From assembly GCF_003390395.1 (NCBI RefSeq), contig NZ_QUOV01000001.1, forward strand, positions 2,108,001 through 2,172,000: DNA of 64,000 nucleotides. The letters are read 5' to 3'. Source of the DNA: Thalassotalea euphylliae (GTDB taxonomy: Bacteria; Pseudomonadota; Gammaproteobacteria; Enterobacterales; Alteromonadaceae). Positions within the stretch are counted from its first letter, which is position 1, and the number at the start of each line of letters is the position of its first letter. The translations under genes were made by a program, and so were the position numbers. Below are positions 35,713 through 44,848 of the stretch, in pieces. A model generated the notes under the pieces. It did not search any database. It saw only the letters and a program-made list of their open reading frames with translations, and was not told the origin of the DNA.

Positions 35713-37458
35713 ATGAAAAGTATTGAGAAATCTCTGGTAGCACTTAGTGTAGCCAGCGCATTATCGGCAGCTGCGGTAAACGCTGCAACCTATGAAGTCG
35801 TTGATCTAGGTGAAGTTAACTCACTTAAATTTTCTTACGGTCAGCAAGTGAATAACCTTGGTGAATCTGCCGTACAAGGTACCGACTTATATAATATTCC
35901 TGTTCAATTTCAATACCTTGATGAAGATGACTACGACGTAATTGTTAACAATGCTGATCGTACTCATGAGCTGGTTAATAACCTAGAAGATATTGAAGAC
36001 GAAGCGGCACTTCGCGCAGGCAACCCAACAGCAAATGACCTAGTGTGGGTAACACGCTTCCTAGAAAGCCAAGGCAGCAGCCGTTTTCAAAAAATTGGTG
36101 ACACTGTTGCCATGATTAATCGTGGTGGCCAATCAGAAGAATTTGTTGTCTTTGACACAAACTTTACCAATACCAATACGTTAACGCGTTCAACTGTTGA
36201 TTTTATTAATGGTATTACCGAAAACGGTTGGGTTTACGGTAATGCATCCGCACCTTTTCTGCCAATCGATTTTACCGAAAGCGACGGTGACGAAGTCACA
36301 CATTGGGTAAGAGACTTTGAAACTCGCGCATACATCTCGACAGATTATGGTCAAACCATTAAACCAATTTTGGCGCCAGAAACACGTTTTTATAACGGTC
36401 AGTCTGCCATCTTAGATATGAACGGTACAACTGCTGTTGGTTACGTGAGTAATCGATTAAATCAAGATCGAGTTGATGATATTGAAGATGATACAGGTGG
36501 CTGTGCTGATCCAAATATTATTGATGACATTCCGTTTGAGGTTTGTGTGCAAAACTTATCAAGCGACTTGTACTTCTTGACCGCTTATCAGTGGGAGTTA
36601 GACGAGAGTGGCAATGTTGTCAGTGAAAGAGATCTTGGGTTATTAGTGACACCTAATGAAGATGATGATCGTGTTTTTCGTAGCTATGCACAAGCAATCA
36701 ATGCCAATGGTGTTGCCGTAGGTTTTAGCCATGGTTGGATTGATGAAACTGAAACATCACCAAGTCAAAATGAACCTCGCCGTCTTTACCCGGTTGTTTA
36801 TAAAAATGATGAAGTAACCAGCCTTGTTGAAGATCATGGTGAAGTAGGTGAAGGGCGTGCATACGATATTAACGACAATGGTATAGCCGTTGGTTATGTC
36901 ACTCGTTCAGTCAATGGTTCAGTACGTGAAAAGTTTTATCATATTGATACTAACGCACCAGCTGGTGATATGACCATGGTATTTCCAGATGACTTTTTCA
37001 CAGGTTCATCAAGTACTGCATTTGCTATCAATAATGCCGGCTTAATTGTTGGTGAAGGTGAATTTGAAACTCAAAATAGTACTAGCCAACGCCGTACACA
37101 TGCTTTCTTGTATGATCTGAACAACGAAACCTTTACAGATATTAATGACTTCTTAACCTGTAACTCTGATTACACCATTATTGAAGCACGCGATATCAAT
37201 GACAACAATGAAATTTCTGCGACAGCTGTGGTAAAAGTCCCTCGTCGAGATGCCAAAGGCGAATTAATGTTAGATGCCGAAGGCAACCAATTGGTTGAAG
37301 ACGTTGTGCGCGCGGTTACGCTAAGACCTATCAATGGCGAAATTGAAGATTGTACGGAAGTGTCTGAAGACAGAGTAGAGCGCCAAGGTGCTGGTTTAGG
37401 CGCTGGGCTATTAGCAATACTCTCAGCATTTGGTTTTAGACGTAAGCTTAAGCGTTAA
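35713..37458 (+). CDS. DUF3466 exported repeat protein with C-terminal sorting tail
   Basis: A 581-residue exported protein. A signal peptide (basic MKSIEK, hydrophobic core, cleavage after VNAA) is followed by an acidic body. At least four degenerate repeats of the form A-x-x-INxxGxxVG are visible: AINANGVAVG, DINDNGIAVG, AINNAGLIVG and DINDNNEIS. These resemble HAF-type extracellular repeats. The tail GAGLGAGLLAILSAFGFRRKLKR has a glycine-rich motif, a hydrophobic segment and basic residues, like GlyGly-CTERM sorting signals. The family is called DUF3466 and its role is unknown. It follows uup closely and ends at a clear terminator. Confidence 0.82.
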   Translation: MKSIEKSLVALSVASALSAAAVNAATYEVVDLGEVNSLKFSYGQQVNNLGESAVQGTDLYNIPVQFQYLDEDDYDVIVNNADRTHELVNNLEDIEDEAALRAGNPTANDLVWVTRFLESQGSSRFQKIGDTVAMINRGGQSEEFVVFDTNFTNTNTLTRSTVDFINGITENGWVYGNASAPFLPIDFTESDGDEVTHWVRDFETRAYISTDYGQTIKPILAPETRFYNGQSAILDMNGTTAVGYVSNRLNQDRVDDIEDDTGGCADPNIIDDIPFEVCVQNLSSDLYFLTAYQWELDESGNVVSERDLGLLVTPNEDDDRVFRSYAQAINANGVAVGFSHGWIDETETSPSQNEPRRLYPVVYKNDEVTSLVEDHGEVGEGRAYDINDNGIAVGYVTRSVNGSVREKFYHIDTNAPAGDMTMVFPDDFFTGSSSTAFAINNAGLIVGEGEFETQNSTSQRRTHAFLYDLNNETFTDINDFLTCNSDYTIIEARDINDNNEISATAVVKVPRRDAKGELMLDAEGNQLVEDVVRAVTLRPINGEIEDCTEVSEDRVERQGAGLGAGLLAILSAFGFRRKLKR

Positions 37459-37491
37459 ATCGTCACCAAAGATATAAAACTATTGAAACAT

Positions 37492-37519
37492 AAAACGGCT
37501 CACTTCGAGCCGTTTTTTT
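37492..37519 (+). terminator. Intrinsic terminator after the DUF3466 gene
   Basis: A perfect 10-bp stem AAAACGGCTC/GAGCCGTTTT (37492-37501 and 37507-37516) with loop ACTTC and a T-run of seven. The A-run on the left also lets it serve the convergent minus-strand gene. Confidence 0.93.
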
Positions 37520-37542
37520 GCACGTAGAATAAGTATTTTATC

Positions 37543-38796
37543 CTATATGGCAATTATCCGCTGCACAGCTCGCCATTCAAGATAATTATTCCAATAGTCA
37601 GCTTCGTTAAACATAATGTACTTTGTACCTGATAATGATGTATGGGCTACAGGTCGATAAATCACTTTGTTTGATGAATAAACAACTTCTTCTGAAATAA
37701 CTGAAGCTGATTTTAGGTCAAAATCTATTAGCTTTAATTGGTAGTAATCAGCATTTTTAGTAATTAATGCTATCGATACAAGACCGTTTTCTTCCGAAAT
37801 AAAAGAAGCACCAAGTACATAATACCCTGAATTTAATGGTTCATTTCGGCGCCCAAGAACTCCAATGTTGTCTCCAATACTATAAGTACCTTGTTTTGTA
37901 TATTCCGAGCTAACTACCGTAATTGAAAGCTGCCAATTTTCTGTTGATGATTCATCGTGAGTTGAAATTAAAGCTAATGATGACTCTTGATTTAGTACAT
38001 CAAGAATACGAGACAATTTAGTTTTATCTGCTGAGTAAATAGACTCTAAATCAGCATTACGTGTAGCAAATGCGATATTGATTGTAGCACCATTATTTAG
38101 ATCGTTGGCTGACGTAACGAATCTCTGAGATGGTTCTGACAAGAAAGATATCTGATTATTTCCCGAGGCTGGATGTGAGCCAGTATAAAAGTCGAGTGAC
38201 TCCGAGTTACTTGATGAAATAACGTAGGCACTTTGTAGAAGAGGCTTCCATGGTGACCAGGTTTGACCAAAATCATTTGACGTCGAAAAGTGAAAACCTA
38301 AATCAGACATTCGGCTATACATGATAACTGTACTATTTGTATACTGGAGCTGTACATAAGTAACCAAGCTTGGCGTAGTAATGATTTGTTGCTTCAGATT
38401 GCTAATATTGTTACCCGTATAAATAATTACCTTTTGCTTCCAAGTTTCACTCTCATTAGCATGGCCAGTCGCAGCAATTATAATATTCGAATCAATATTT
38501 AATATAGCGGGGGCGTTATGCTCATCATGCTTGAAATTATTATTAAGCTCGACTCTTTTTAATACTTCTACAGAATTATTTACCATACTAATTTCTGCAA
38601 CCCACTGCACTCCTTTAGAAGCTTTTCTGTTGACTCCTGTCACTAATAAATCAGTGCTATTTGAACTGCTATCTGAAATATAAGGCCCCGACCACCATGA
38701 GTAACCCCCGTTCATTTTATTGTTGCTTTCTGAGTTACATGAACTAAGCAGTATAGAAAAAACTAATAGTAATAGAGTCTTTAGTAATCGCATCAA
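37543..38796 (-). CDS. Lipoprotein with BNR/sialidase-type repeat, function unknown
   Basis: A 417-residue predicted lipoprotein: MMRLLKTLLLLVFSILLSSC has a lipobox ending at C20, followed by a serine/asparagine-rich spacer. The body is beta-rich and low in cysteine. One Asp-box, SNDFGQTWSPW, is visible near residue 175, and weaker repeats elsewhere suggest a BNR-type propeller. No sialidase catalytic arginine triad could be identified, so I do not call it a hydrolase. It is noticeably more AT-rich than its neighbours and is transcribed against them. Together with the recombinase 6 kb away this suggests acquired DNA. It shares a convergent terminator with the DUF3466 gene. Confidence 0.6.
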   Translation of the reverse strand: MMRLLKTLLLLVFSILLSSCNSESNNKMNGGYSWWSGPYISDSSSNSTDLLVTGVNRKASKGVQWVAEISMVNNSVEVLKRVELNNNFKHDEHNAPAILNIDSNIIIAATGHANESETWKQKVIIYTGNNISNLKQQIITTPSLVTYVQLQYTNSTVIMYSRMSDLGFHFSTSNDFGQTWSPWKPLLQSAYVISSSNSESLDFYTGSHPASGNNQISFLSEPSQRFVTSANDLNNGATINIAFATRNADLESIYSADKTKLSRILDVLNQESSLALISTHDESSTENWQLSITVVSSEYTKQGTYSIGDNIGVLGRRNEPLNSGYYVLGASFISEENGLVSIALITKNADYYQLKLIDFDLKSASVISEEVVYSSNKVIYRPVAHTSLSGTKYIMFNEADYWNNYLEWRAVQRIIAI

Positions 38797-38936
38797 ATAT
38801 TCTTAGTCTGTTAAATCAAATTCTACTACTCAGCTTATCCTCCGCTCATATTTTCATCAAGAAACAGTAGCTAAATTTGATGATGTTTACCTAAGGTATC
38901 GTGGAATTATCATTAGTAAATAAAAGCACTTTACCT

Positions 38937-38956
38937 TATACTGTATAAATAAACAG
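38937..38956 (+). promoter_or_regulatory. LexA (SOS) box overlapping a -10 element, upstream of imuA
   Basis: CTGTATAAATAAACAG (38941-38956) has the CTG-N10-CAG form of the gammaproteobacterial LexA operator and is close to its consensus. A TATACT -10 element (38937-38942) overlaps its left end. The site ends 10 bp before the imuA ATG, an ideal place for repression until DNA damage. Confidence 0.92.
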
Positions 38957-38966
38957 GTATTCGGTA

Positions 38967-39650
38967 ATGAACAAAATAATAGAGCTCTTGCAGCATCAAA
39001 AATTAGTATGGCGAGGTAGCAGTACGCTAGGAAGTTCACTGAAATCAGTCGCAACAGGTTTCAGCGAGTTAGATCACCATTTAAATGGTGGTTTTTCTAT
39101 TGGTGTTAATGAAATACAAACCTCATACGGGATCGGTGAACTGCGTTTGCTATTACCTTTATTTAAAGAGGCGATATCAGAAGAGCGGTTAGTGGTGTTT
39201 GTTAACTCTTTCGGCATCGTTAGTGCCGAAGCCTTAGCACATTATGGTTTACCACTTGATAACTTTTTACTGATTAACCCAGAACGATGGCAAGAAGTGT
39301 TATGGGCTGCTGAGCACTGTTTACGTAGTGGCGCTTGTCATACCTTGGTCATGTGGGCTGATCAGCCACTTGAATTGCATCAGGCAAAACGCTTACAAAT
39401 AGCCTGTGAAACAGGGAATAGCTTACTGTTTGTTTTACAAGAAAGTAGCGCTGCATCTGTTGGTTTACCGCTTGAACTAAGCCTTTCACTTGCCCCTCAA
39501 CAGCAAGGGTTATCTGCGCGTATTAATAAACGTAAACTTGGTTGGCCATCCTCACCATTTAGTATTGATATGACAAATCAATGGCCAGCACTGACCATAC
39601 CTAACAAAGCAGATAACGTTATTGAATTTCCGCAAATAAAAGCAGGCTAA
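38967..39650 (+). CDS. imuA: ImuA, SOS mutasome accessory protein
   Basis: ImuA is the small RecA/SulA-like protein of the ImuA-ImuB-DnaE2 mutasome, which carries out error-prone translesion synthesis. The 227 residues show the typical start with TGFSELDHHLNGGFSIG and a degenerate nucleotide-binding loop (SYGIGELRLLLPL) without the GKT of RecA, as is usual for ImuA. The LexA box just upstream makes damage induction very likely. The stop lies two bases before the imuB ATG. Some databases name this family SulA-like or 'translesion DNA synthesis-associated protein'. Confidence 0.9.
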   Translation: MNKIIELLQHQKLVWRGSSTLGSSLKSVATGFSELDHHLNGGFSIGVNEIQTSYGIGELRLLLPLFKEAISEERLVVFVNSFGIVSAEALAHYGLPLDNFLLINPERWQEVLWAAEHCLRSGACHTLVMWADQPLELHQAKRLQIACETGNSLLFVLQESSAASVGLPLELSLSLAPQQQGLSARINKRKLGWPSSPFSIDMTNQWPALTIPNKADNVIEFPQIKAG

Positions 39651-39652
39651 TA

Positions 39653-41050
39653 ATGAACTTGTGGCTTTATCTTCACTTTCCTGCTCTACAGCTTAGTACA
39701 ATTTATCAACCGACAGATCAGCAAGCTTTAATTATTGTTGATGAAAAAAGTAATGAAGTGATTCAACTTAATCAATACGCAAAAAACCAAGGAATTAACC
39801 TTGGTATGGGGCTAGGTACAGCAGCTTCACTTTGTCATGAACTTGAGGTGAAAGTGTATGATAAAAAAGTTGAAGCGCGTTTGCTAAAGCATATTGCGCA
39901 TTGGCTTTACAGCAAAACAGCCGATATTACGATTTTTGCTGCTAATGGCTTATTACTGCGTGTGAGTAACATGTTGAGCTTATATCGAGATCTGGCGCAT
40001 TACTGGCAAGTGTTGTCGCAGCACCTAAATACACTAAAGCTCGAATATCACTACGCCTGTGCTTATTCGCCTTTTGCCGCTAAGCTTTTGGCGACACAGA
40101 AGTTAGATAAACTGAGCGAGAGTCAAGACTGGCTGACTAGGCAAATTAAGCAGCAGAGTCTTGTTCATGCCGATTTAAACATCAACATGGTTAATCGTCT
40201 GCAAAAAGTCGGGATTAGCCACTTGGGTGACTTGCTCAAGGTGCCATTAGCTGAGCTTTCTACGCGATTTGATGTTGAAGTTGTTCATTATATTGGCCAG
40301 CTCACAGGGAAAATTCCACATCCGGTTCAGTTTTATATTCCACCTGAGCCTTTTGAATACTACCTTGAATTGTATTATGAAGTGAGCAATCAGCAGTACT
40401 TATCTAAGCCGCTATTGAAACAATTCTTGCTGCTAGAAAAGCATCTACGATTGAAAGATATGCTCGCCACAGAGCTAACCTTATGTCTACATCAACGCGA
40501 TAGTGAAAACCTTGTGTTAACTATTACCGCTTTACAAGGTGAATATAAAGCGGATAAATGGCTGGCCTTAACAGAGCTAAATTTAGCTTCAATTAAGCTT
40601 GTTGAACCCATTATAGGATTAACCTTAACAACCAAACGCCTCACCAGAAAAGGAACACAAGCTAATGACTTGTTTTTGGGGTCTCAAGGAGAGTTATCAG
40701 CACAAGAATTAGTCACTAACTTGGTCGCAAAATTAGGGCAAGAGCGAGTAAAAGGCTTAGCGACTAAGCAAGATGCCAGACCAGAAATCGCCAATCAGCT
40801 ATGCCCTCCGTTTTCAGTCAATAGCCAGCCGTCATCGACAAAGCTAAGACCAACATTCTTATTAACTACGCCATCACCATTGAAAGAGCCAGTAAAAATA
40901 GTTTCGCCGCCAGAGCGTATTATTGCTGGTTGGTGGGATGATTACCAAGTTGTTCGTGATTACTTCATTGGCCGGAGTGAGCAGGGACGTTGGCTTTGGC
41001 TATTTCGCGATCACAATCAGCAGTGGTTTATTCATGGGCTATTTAGCTAA
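39653..41050 (+). CDS. imuB: ImuB, catalytically inactive Y-family polymerase homologue
   Basis: ImuB is the hub of the mutasome, binding the beta clamp, ImuA and DnaE2. The 465 residues follow the Y-family order (palm, fingers, thumb, little finger), but the first catalytic acidic motif is absent: the N-terminus reads LWLYLHFPALQL where active polymerases have a DMD-type motif. A helix-hairpin-helix is seen in RLQKVGISHLGDLLKVP. The end WLFRDHNQQWFIHGLFS is the standard ImuB C-terminus. A QLCPPF-type segment near residue 381 may be a clamp-binding or linker element. The gene is tightly placed between imuA and dnaE2. Confidence 0.92.
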   Translation: MNLWLYLHFPALQLSTIYQPTDQQALIIVDEKSNEVIQLNQYAKNQGINLGMGLGTAASLCHELEVKVYDKKVEARLLKHIAHWLYSKTADITIFAANGLLLRVSNMLSLYRDLAHYWQVLSQHLNTLKLEYHYACAYSPFAAKLLATQKLDKLSESQDWLTRQIKQQSLVHADLNINMVNRLQKVGISHLGDLLKVPLAELSTRFDVEVVHYIGQLTGKIPHPVQFYIPPEPFEYYLELYYEVSNQQYLSKPLLKQFLLLEKHLRLKDMLATELTLCLHQRDSENLVLTITALQGEYKADKWLALTELNLASIKLVEPIIGLTLTTKRLTRKGTQANDLFLGSQGELSAQELVTNLVAKLGQERVKGLATKQDARPEIANQLCPPFSVNSQPSSTKLRPTFLLTTPSPLKEPVKIVSPPERIIAGWWDDYQVVRDYFIGRSEQGRWLWLFRDHNQQWFIHGLFS

Positions 41051-41087
41051 AGGTTAGAGCGTTTTTGGTAACTAATGGTAATAAATC

Positions 41088-44000
41088 ATGTATAGCGAGC
41101 TATTTTGTCAAAGTAACTTTTCTTTTCTTGAAGGTGCCTCTCATCCCGAAGAACTGGTAATACAGGCAAACTTCTTGGGTTATCACGCCATCGCAATTAC
41201 CGACGAATGCTCTGTTGCAGGTGTTGTTCGCGCACATACTGCGATTAAAGAGCATGAACTACCAATACAGCTCATCGTTGGCAGCGTATTTTCACTTCAA
41301 GGTGAGTTGAAAGTTGTACTGCTATGCCCAAGTCGCCAAGCATATGCAGAGCTTTGTCGTATTATCACCAATGCGCGAAGGCGAACAGAAAAAGGGCACT
41401 ATGATCTTCAAGAATGGGATCTGATGTCATTAAAACATTGCTTAGTTATATGGCTGCCAGCAGGTAAAGAAAGTGATTACCAGTGGGGCAGTTGGCTATT
41501 GAAACATCATTCTTCTCGCACATGGCTAGGCGTACAACGACAATTAGTACACAATGAATCTGCACATTTAACGCATTGTTTATCACTTGCTAAGCAACTT
41601 AATCTACCTGTGACAGCTTGTGGTGGGGTACTATTTCACACAACAAACCGCTTAAAGCTCCAGCATACTTTAACCGCAATTAAAGAAGGTATTTCCATTG
41701 GTGAACTTGGCGACAAACGCTTACCTAATAGCGAACGCTGCCTGCGAACATTGGCAAAGTTACGTAAATTGTTCAAGCAAGAGTGGCTAAGTGAATCAAT
41801 AGAAATTGCTAAACGCTGCCAGTTTAATTTACAAGAGCTGCAATATGAATATCCTGCAGAATTAGTACCTTCGGGTAAAACGGCCATGGCTCATTTGCGT
41901 GAATTAGTAGAAAAAGGAGCGGCTAAACGCTTTGAAGGTGCTATCAAACCCAATATTCAGCAGTTAATTCATAAAGAGCTCGATTTAATAGAGGAGCTCA
42001 ACTATCCCTATTTTTTCTTAACTATTCATGACATTGTAATGTTTGCACAAGCACAGGGAATTTTATATCAAGGCCGAGGTTCTGCGGCTAACTCGGTGGT
42101 TTGTTATTGTTTAGAAATAACTGCGGTTGACCCAACCAAGATTGAAGTACTATTTGAACGTTTTATTAGTAAAGAGCGAGATGAGCCACCGGATATTGAC
42201 GTAGATTTTGAACATGAACGGCGTGAAGAAGTCATTCAGTATATCTATCAAAAATATGGTCGTGAACGTACCGCACTAGCTGCGACAGTCATTACTTATC
42301 GCCTTAAAAGTGCAATTCGAGAAGTCGGCAAAGCACTAGGTTTACATTCAACTCAGCTTGAATATTTTATCAAGAACATTAATCGACGTGATAAAAGCTT
42401 GGACTGGCAAACTCAAGTGTTTGAGTTAGGGTTAGATTCTAATTCAAAAAAAAGCCAACATTTCATTGAGTTAGTAAATGAAATAAAAGGCTTTCCTCGT
42501 CATTTGTCTCAACACGTTGGCGGCTTTATTATCTCATCTGGCCCTTTGTATGAACTAGTGCCAGTTGAAAATGCAAGCATGGCAGAGCGGACTGTCATTC
42601 AATGGGATAAAGATGATTTAGAATCCCTTGGCTTACTGAAAGTTGATGTGCTTGCTTTAGGCATGTTAAGTGCAATTCGCAAATGCTTTACACTGATTAG
42701 CCAGCATTATCAGCACTCGCTAACAATCGCTAAAATTACTGCACTCCCTGAAGACCCTAACGTGTATGAGATGATCCAGAAAGCCGATACTGTTGGGTTA
42801 TTTCAAATTGAATCAAGGGCACAAATGAGTATGTTGCCTAGGCTTAAGCCTAGCACCTATTATGATTTAGTGATTCAAATTGCTATTGTTCGGCCAGGAC
42901 CAATTCAAGGTGATATGGTGCATCCTTTCTTAAAGCGCCGTGATGGAAAAGAAGCTGTCGAGTACCCATCACAAGCGGTCAAAGCAGTGTTAGAACGTAC
43001 TTTGGGCGTTCCGATTTTTCAAGAACAAGTGATAAAGCTGGCAATGGTCGCGGCAGGGTTTTCCGGTGGTGAAGCGGATCAATTACGCAGAGCAATGGCC
43101 AGTTGGAAAAAAACGGGAAAGTTACTTCAGTTTAAAACCAAGCTCATTAACGGAATGAAAAAACGCGGTTACAGTGTTGAATTTGCAGAGCAAATATTTA
43201 ACCAAATTCTCGGTTTTGGGGAATACGGTTTTCCCGAAAGTCACTCAGCTTCATTCGCTGTATTGGCCTATGTTTCGGCTTGGCTAAAATATTACTACCC
43301 GGCAGTATTTTACACTTCGCTACTCAATAGCATGCCCATGGGGTTTTATTCGCCGTCGCAATTAACTCAAGATGCTAAACGCCATGGCATTTTGATGCTA
43401 CCAGTATGCATTAATCAATCTAATTATTGGCATAACGTGGTAGATGAAAATAATACTAAAGCAATACGTTTAGGCTTTTGTCTAGTAAAGGGAGTATCCG
43501 AACAAGCAGCAACAACCTTAATTGTCAACAGACCAAAATCAGGCTTTACTCATATGGAGCAGTTAAAGCGAATAGGTATTAGTCGACAGACAATAGAACA
43601 ATTAGCCAGCGCAAATGCTTTTCAATGTATTGCTGGTAATCGTTATCTGGCTCGATGGCAGTTAATGAGTAAAGAACATGAATTACCACTTTTTAGCAAA
43701 AATGTAACTGACCAGCAGCAGGATTTTGATTTTTCACCCAATGAATTCGACGCTTTACTGGAAGATTATGATGCCACTGGGCTAAGCCTTAACAGCCATC
43801 CAATTACTTTACTCGCTAACGCAGGTAAACTGAGCAAGTTCACTCGAATGAGCGAACTAAGTGAGAAATCGCATAAGTCTATAGTCACTGTTATAGGCGT
43901 TGTCACAGGAAAACAAGCACCAGGTACCGCTGGTGGCGTAACTTTTATTACGTTAGAAGACGATACTGGTAATATCAATGTTGTGGTATGGGCGGCAACT

Positions 44001-44159
44001 TCCAGAGCACAAAAGCAACCTTACATGACAGCTAAAATCTTAAAAGTAACCGGCATTCTTGAACGCGAAGGTAGAGTGACACATGTGATTGCTGGAAAAT
44101 TGATAGACTTGTCGAAAGAGCTTGATTGTTTGAACACTAAATCACGGGATTTTCACTAA
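41088..44159 (+). CDS. dnaE2: DnaE2 (ImuC), error-prone DNA polymerase III alpha
   Basis: A C-family polymerase specialised for translesion synthesis. The 1,023 residues match the shorter DnaE2 type. An N-terminal PHP domain starts SNFSFLEGASHPEEL and ITDECSVAGVVRAH. The polymerase active-site aspartates lie at D369, D371 and D373 in PDIDVDFE. GRGSAANSVVCYCL and GFPESHSASFAVLAY are conserved, an OB-fold occurs near 930-1000, and the protein ends in SRDFH, the usual DnaE2 terminus. It follows imuB by 37 nt, and the next ATG begins immediately after its stop (TAAATG). Lack of a proofreading partner is a family property. Confidence 0.95.
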   Translation: MYSELFCQSNFSFLEGASHPEELVIQANFLGYHAIAITDECSVAGVVRAHTAIKEHELPIQLIVGSVFSLQGELKVVLLCPSRQAYAELCRIITNARRRTEKGHYDLQEWDLMSLKHCLVIWLPAGKESDYQWGSWLLKHHSSRTWLGVQRQLVHNESAHLTHCLSLAKQLNLPVTACGGVLFHTTNRLKLQHTLTAIKEGISIGELGDKRLPNSERCLRTLAKLRKLFKQEWLSESIEIAKRCQFNLQELQYEYPAELVPSGKTAMAHLRELVEKGAAKRFEGAIKPNIQQLIHKELDLIEELNYPYFFLTIHDIVMFAQAQGILYQGRGSAANSVVCYCLEITAVDPTKIEVLFERFISKERDEPPDIDVDFEHERREEVIQYIYQKYGRERTALAATVITYRLKSAIREVGKALGLHSTQLEYFIKNINRRDKSLDWQTQVFELGLDSNSKKSQHFIELVNEIKGFPRHLSQHVGGFIISSGPLYELVPVENASMAERTVIQWDKDDLESLGLLKVDVLALGMLSAIRKCFTLISQHYQHSLTIAKITALPEDPNVYEMIQKADTVGLFQIESRAQMSMLPRLKPSTYYDLVIQIAIVRPGPIQGDMVHPFLKRRDGKEAVEYPSQAVKAVLERTLGVPIFQEQVIKLAMVAAGFSGGEADQLRRAMASWKKTGKLLQFKTKLINGMKKRGYSVEFAEQIFNQILGFGEYGFPESHSASFAVLAYVSAWLKYYYPAVFYTSLLNSMPMGFYSPSQLTQDAKRHGILMLPVCINQSNYWHNVVDENNTKAIRLGFCLVKGVSEQAATTLIVNRPKSGFTHMEQLKRIGISRQTIEQLASANAFQCIAGNRYLARWQLMSKEHELPLFSKNVTDQQQDFDFSPNEFDALLEDYDATGLSLNSHPITLLANAGKLSKFTRMSELSEKSHKSIVTVIGVVTGKQAPGTAGGVTFITLEDDTGNINVVVWAATSRAQKQPYMTAKILKVTGILEREGRVTHVIAGKLIDLSKELDCLNTKSRDFH

Positions 44160-44561
44160 ATGCGTTATCAATCTTTTAACAAACGGCGAAAAAAACCTTA
44201 CGCTATCAAGAAAACAAGCATCAAAGATGAAAATATAGATCGCCAAATAATTGCGATTCATCATGCGATTGCTAAAAAATTATTAGCGGATACTCATTGT
44301 GTGCAGAAAGTAAAAAACAAGTTAGAACAACAGCTCGATGAAAAGAAAATTCGATATAGTCATTTTATTAACTGGTACAGTATTTTAGAAATGATAGATC
44401 AACCAGAAGTTTTTCTAAACGCAATGATTGAAGACACACCACAAATGCGGCGACTAAGGCGTAATACGCCATTTGTTGGGATTTTAACCGAGCAAGAGCG
44501 TGAAGTGGCCATTAAACAAGATGCATCGGGTGTTATGAGCACTGTAGAAATTTTATTCTAG
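44160..44561 (+). CDS. Conserved protein of unknown function abutting dnaE2
   Basis: A basic protein of 133 residues that I cannot assign to a named family. It starts with a very basic tail (MRYQSFNKRRKKPYAIKK) that could contact nucleic acid. A helical middle follows, with DRQIIAIHHAIAKKLL, and then a conserved-looking end, DTPQMRRLRRNTPFVGIL and TEQERE. No transmembrane segment or cysteine cluster is seen. Its ATG directly follows the dnaE2 stop with no gap, and no promoter or terminator lies between them, so it should be cotranscribed from the SOS promoter at imuA. A role with the mutasome is inferred from this alone. Confidence 0.75.
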   Translation: MRYQSFNKRRKKPYAIKKTSIKDENIDRQIIAIHHAIAKKLLADTHCVQKVKNKLEQQLDEKKIRYSHFINWYSILEMIDQPEVFLNAMIEDTPQMRRLRRNTPFVGILTEQEREVAIKQDASGVMSTVEILF

Positions 44562-44747
44562 CGAATAAAGAACATTGCGAAAAACCGAAAAGAATTAAAG
44601 ACAATATCTATAAGATTCGTATTTTTATACAAACTTTAAATATTCAACGATTTGATAAGCAGGCAAAATTAAAGCTCACAAGAAGAAAAGTAGTAGAGTA
44701 TAGACGGGGATGTAAACGTAAACACCCTTACAAGTATCCACCTTTGT

Positions 44748-44777
44748 TATGTCCAATACTCTTTAGTATTGGACATA
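44748..44777 (+). repeat. 13-bp perfect hairpin between the SOS operon and the recombinase gene
   Basis: The arms TATGTCCAATACT (44748-44760) and AGTATTGGACATA (44765-44777) are exact complements with a four-base loop, CTTT. Only a short T-run (GTGTTTTC) follows, so it is a possible terminator of the imu operon. Its place 70 bp before a recombinase gene also allows an attachment or binding site. Confidence 0.7.
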
Positions 44778-44848
44778 GTGTTTTCGGGCGTTTAAACTAG
44801 TTCCATTGTGATAATCATACCAATTATTTGTTTTTAATAACCTTAATT

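Noticed and set aside
37543..38796. Sialidase
   Set aside because: A single clear Asp-box and no visible arginine triad or nucleophile; only the fold type is supported.
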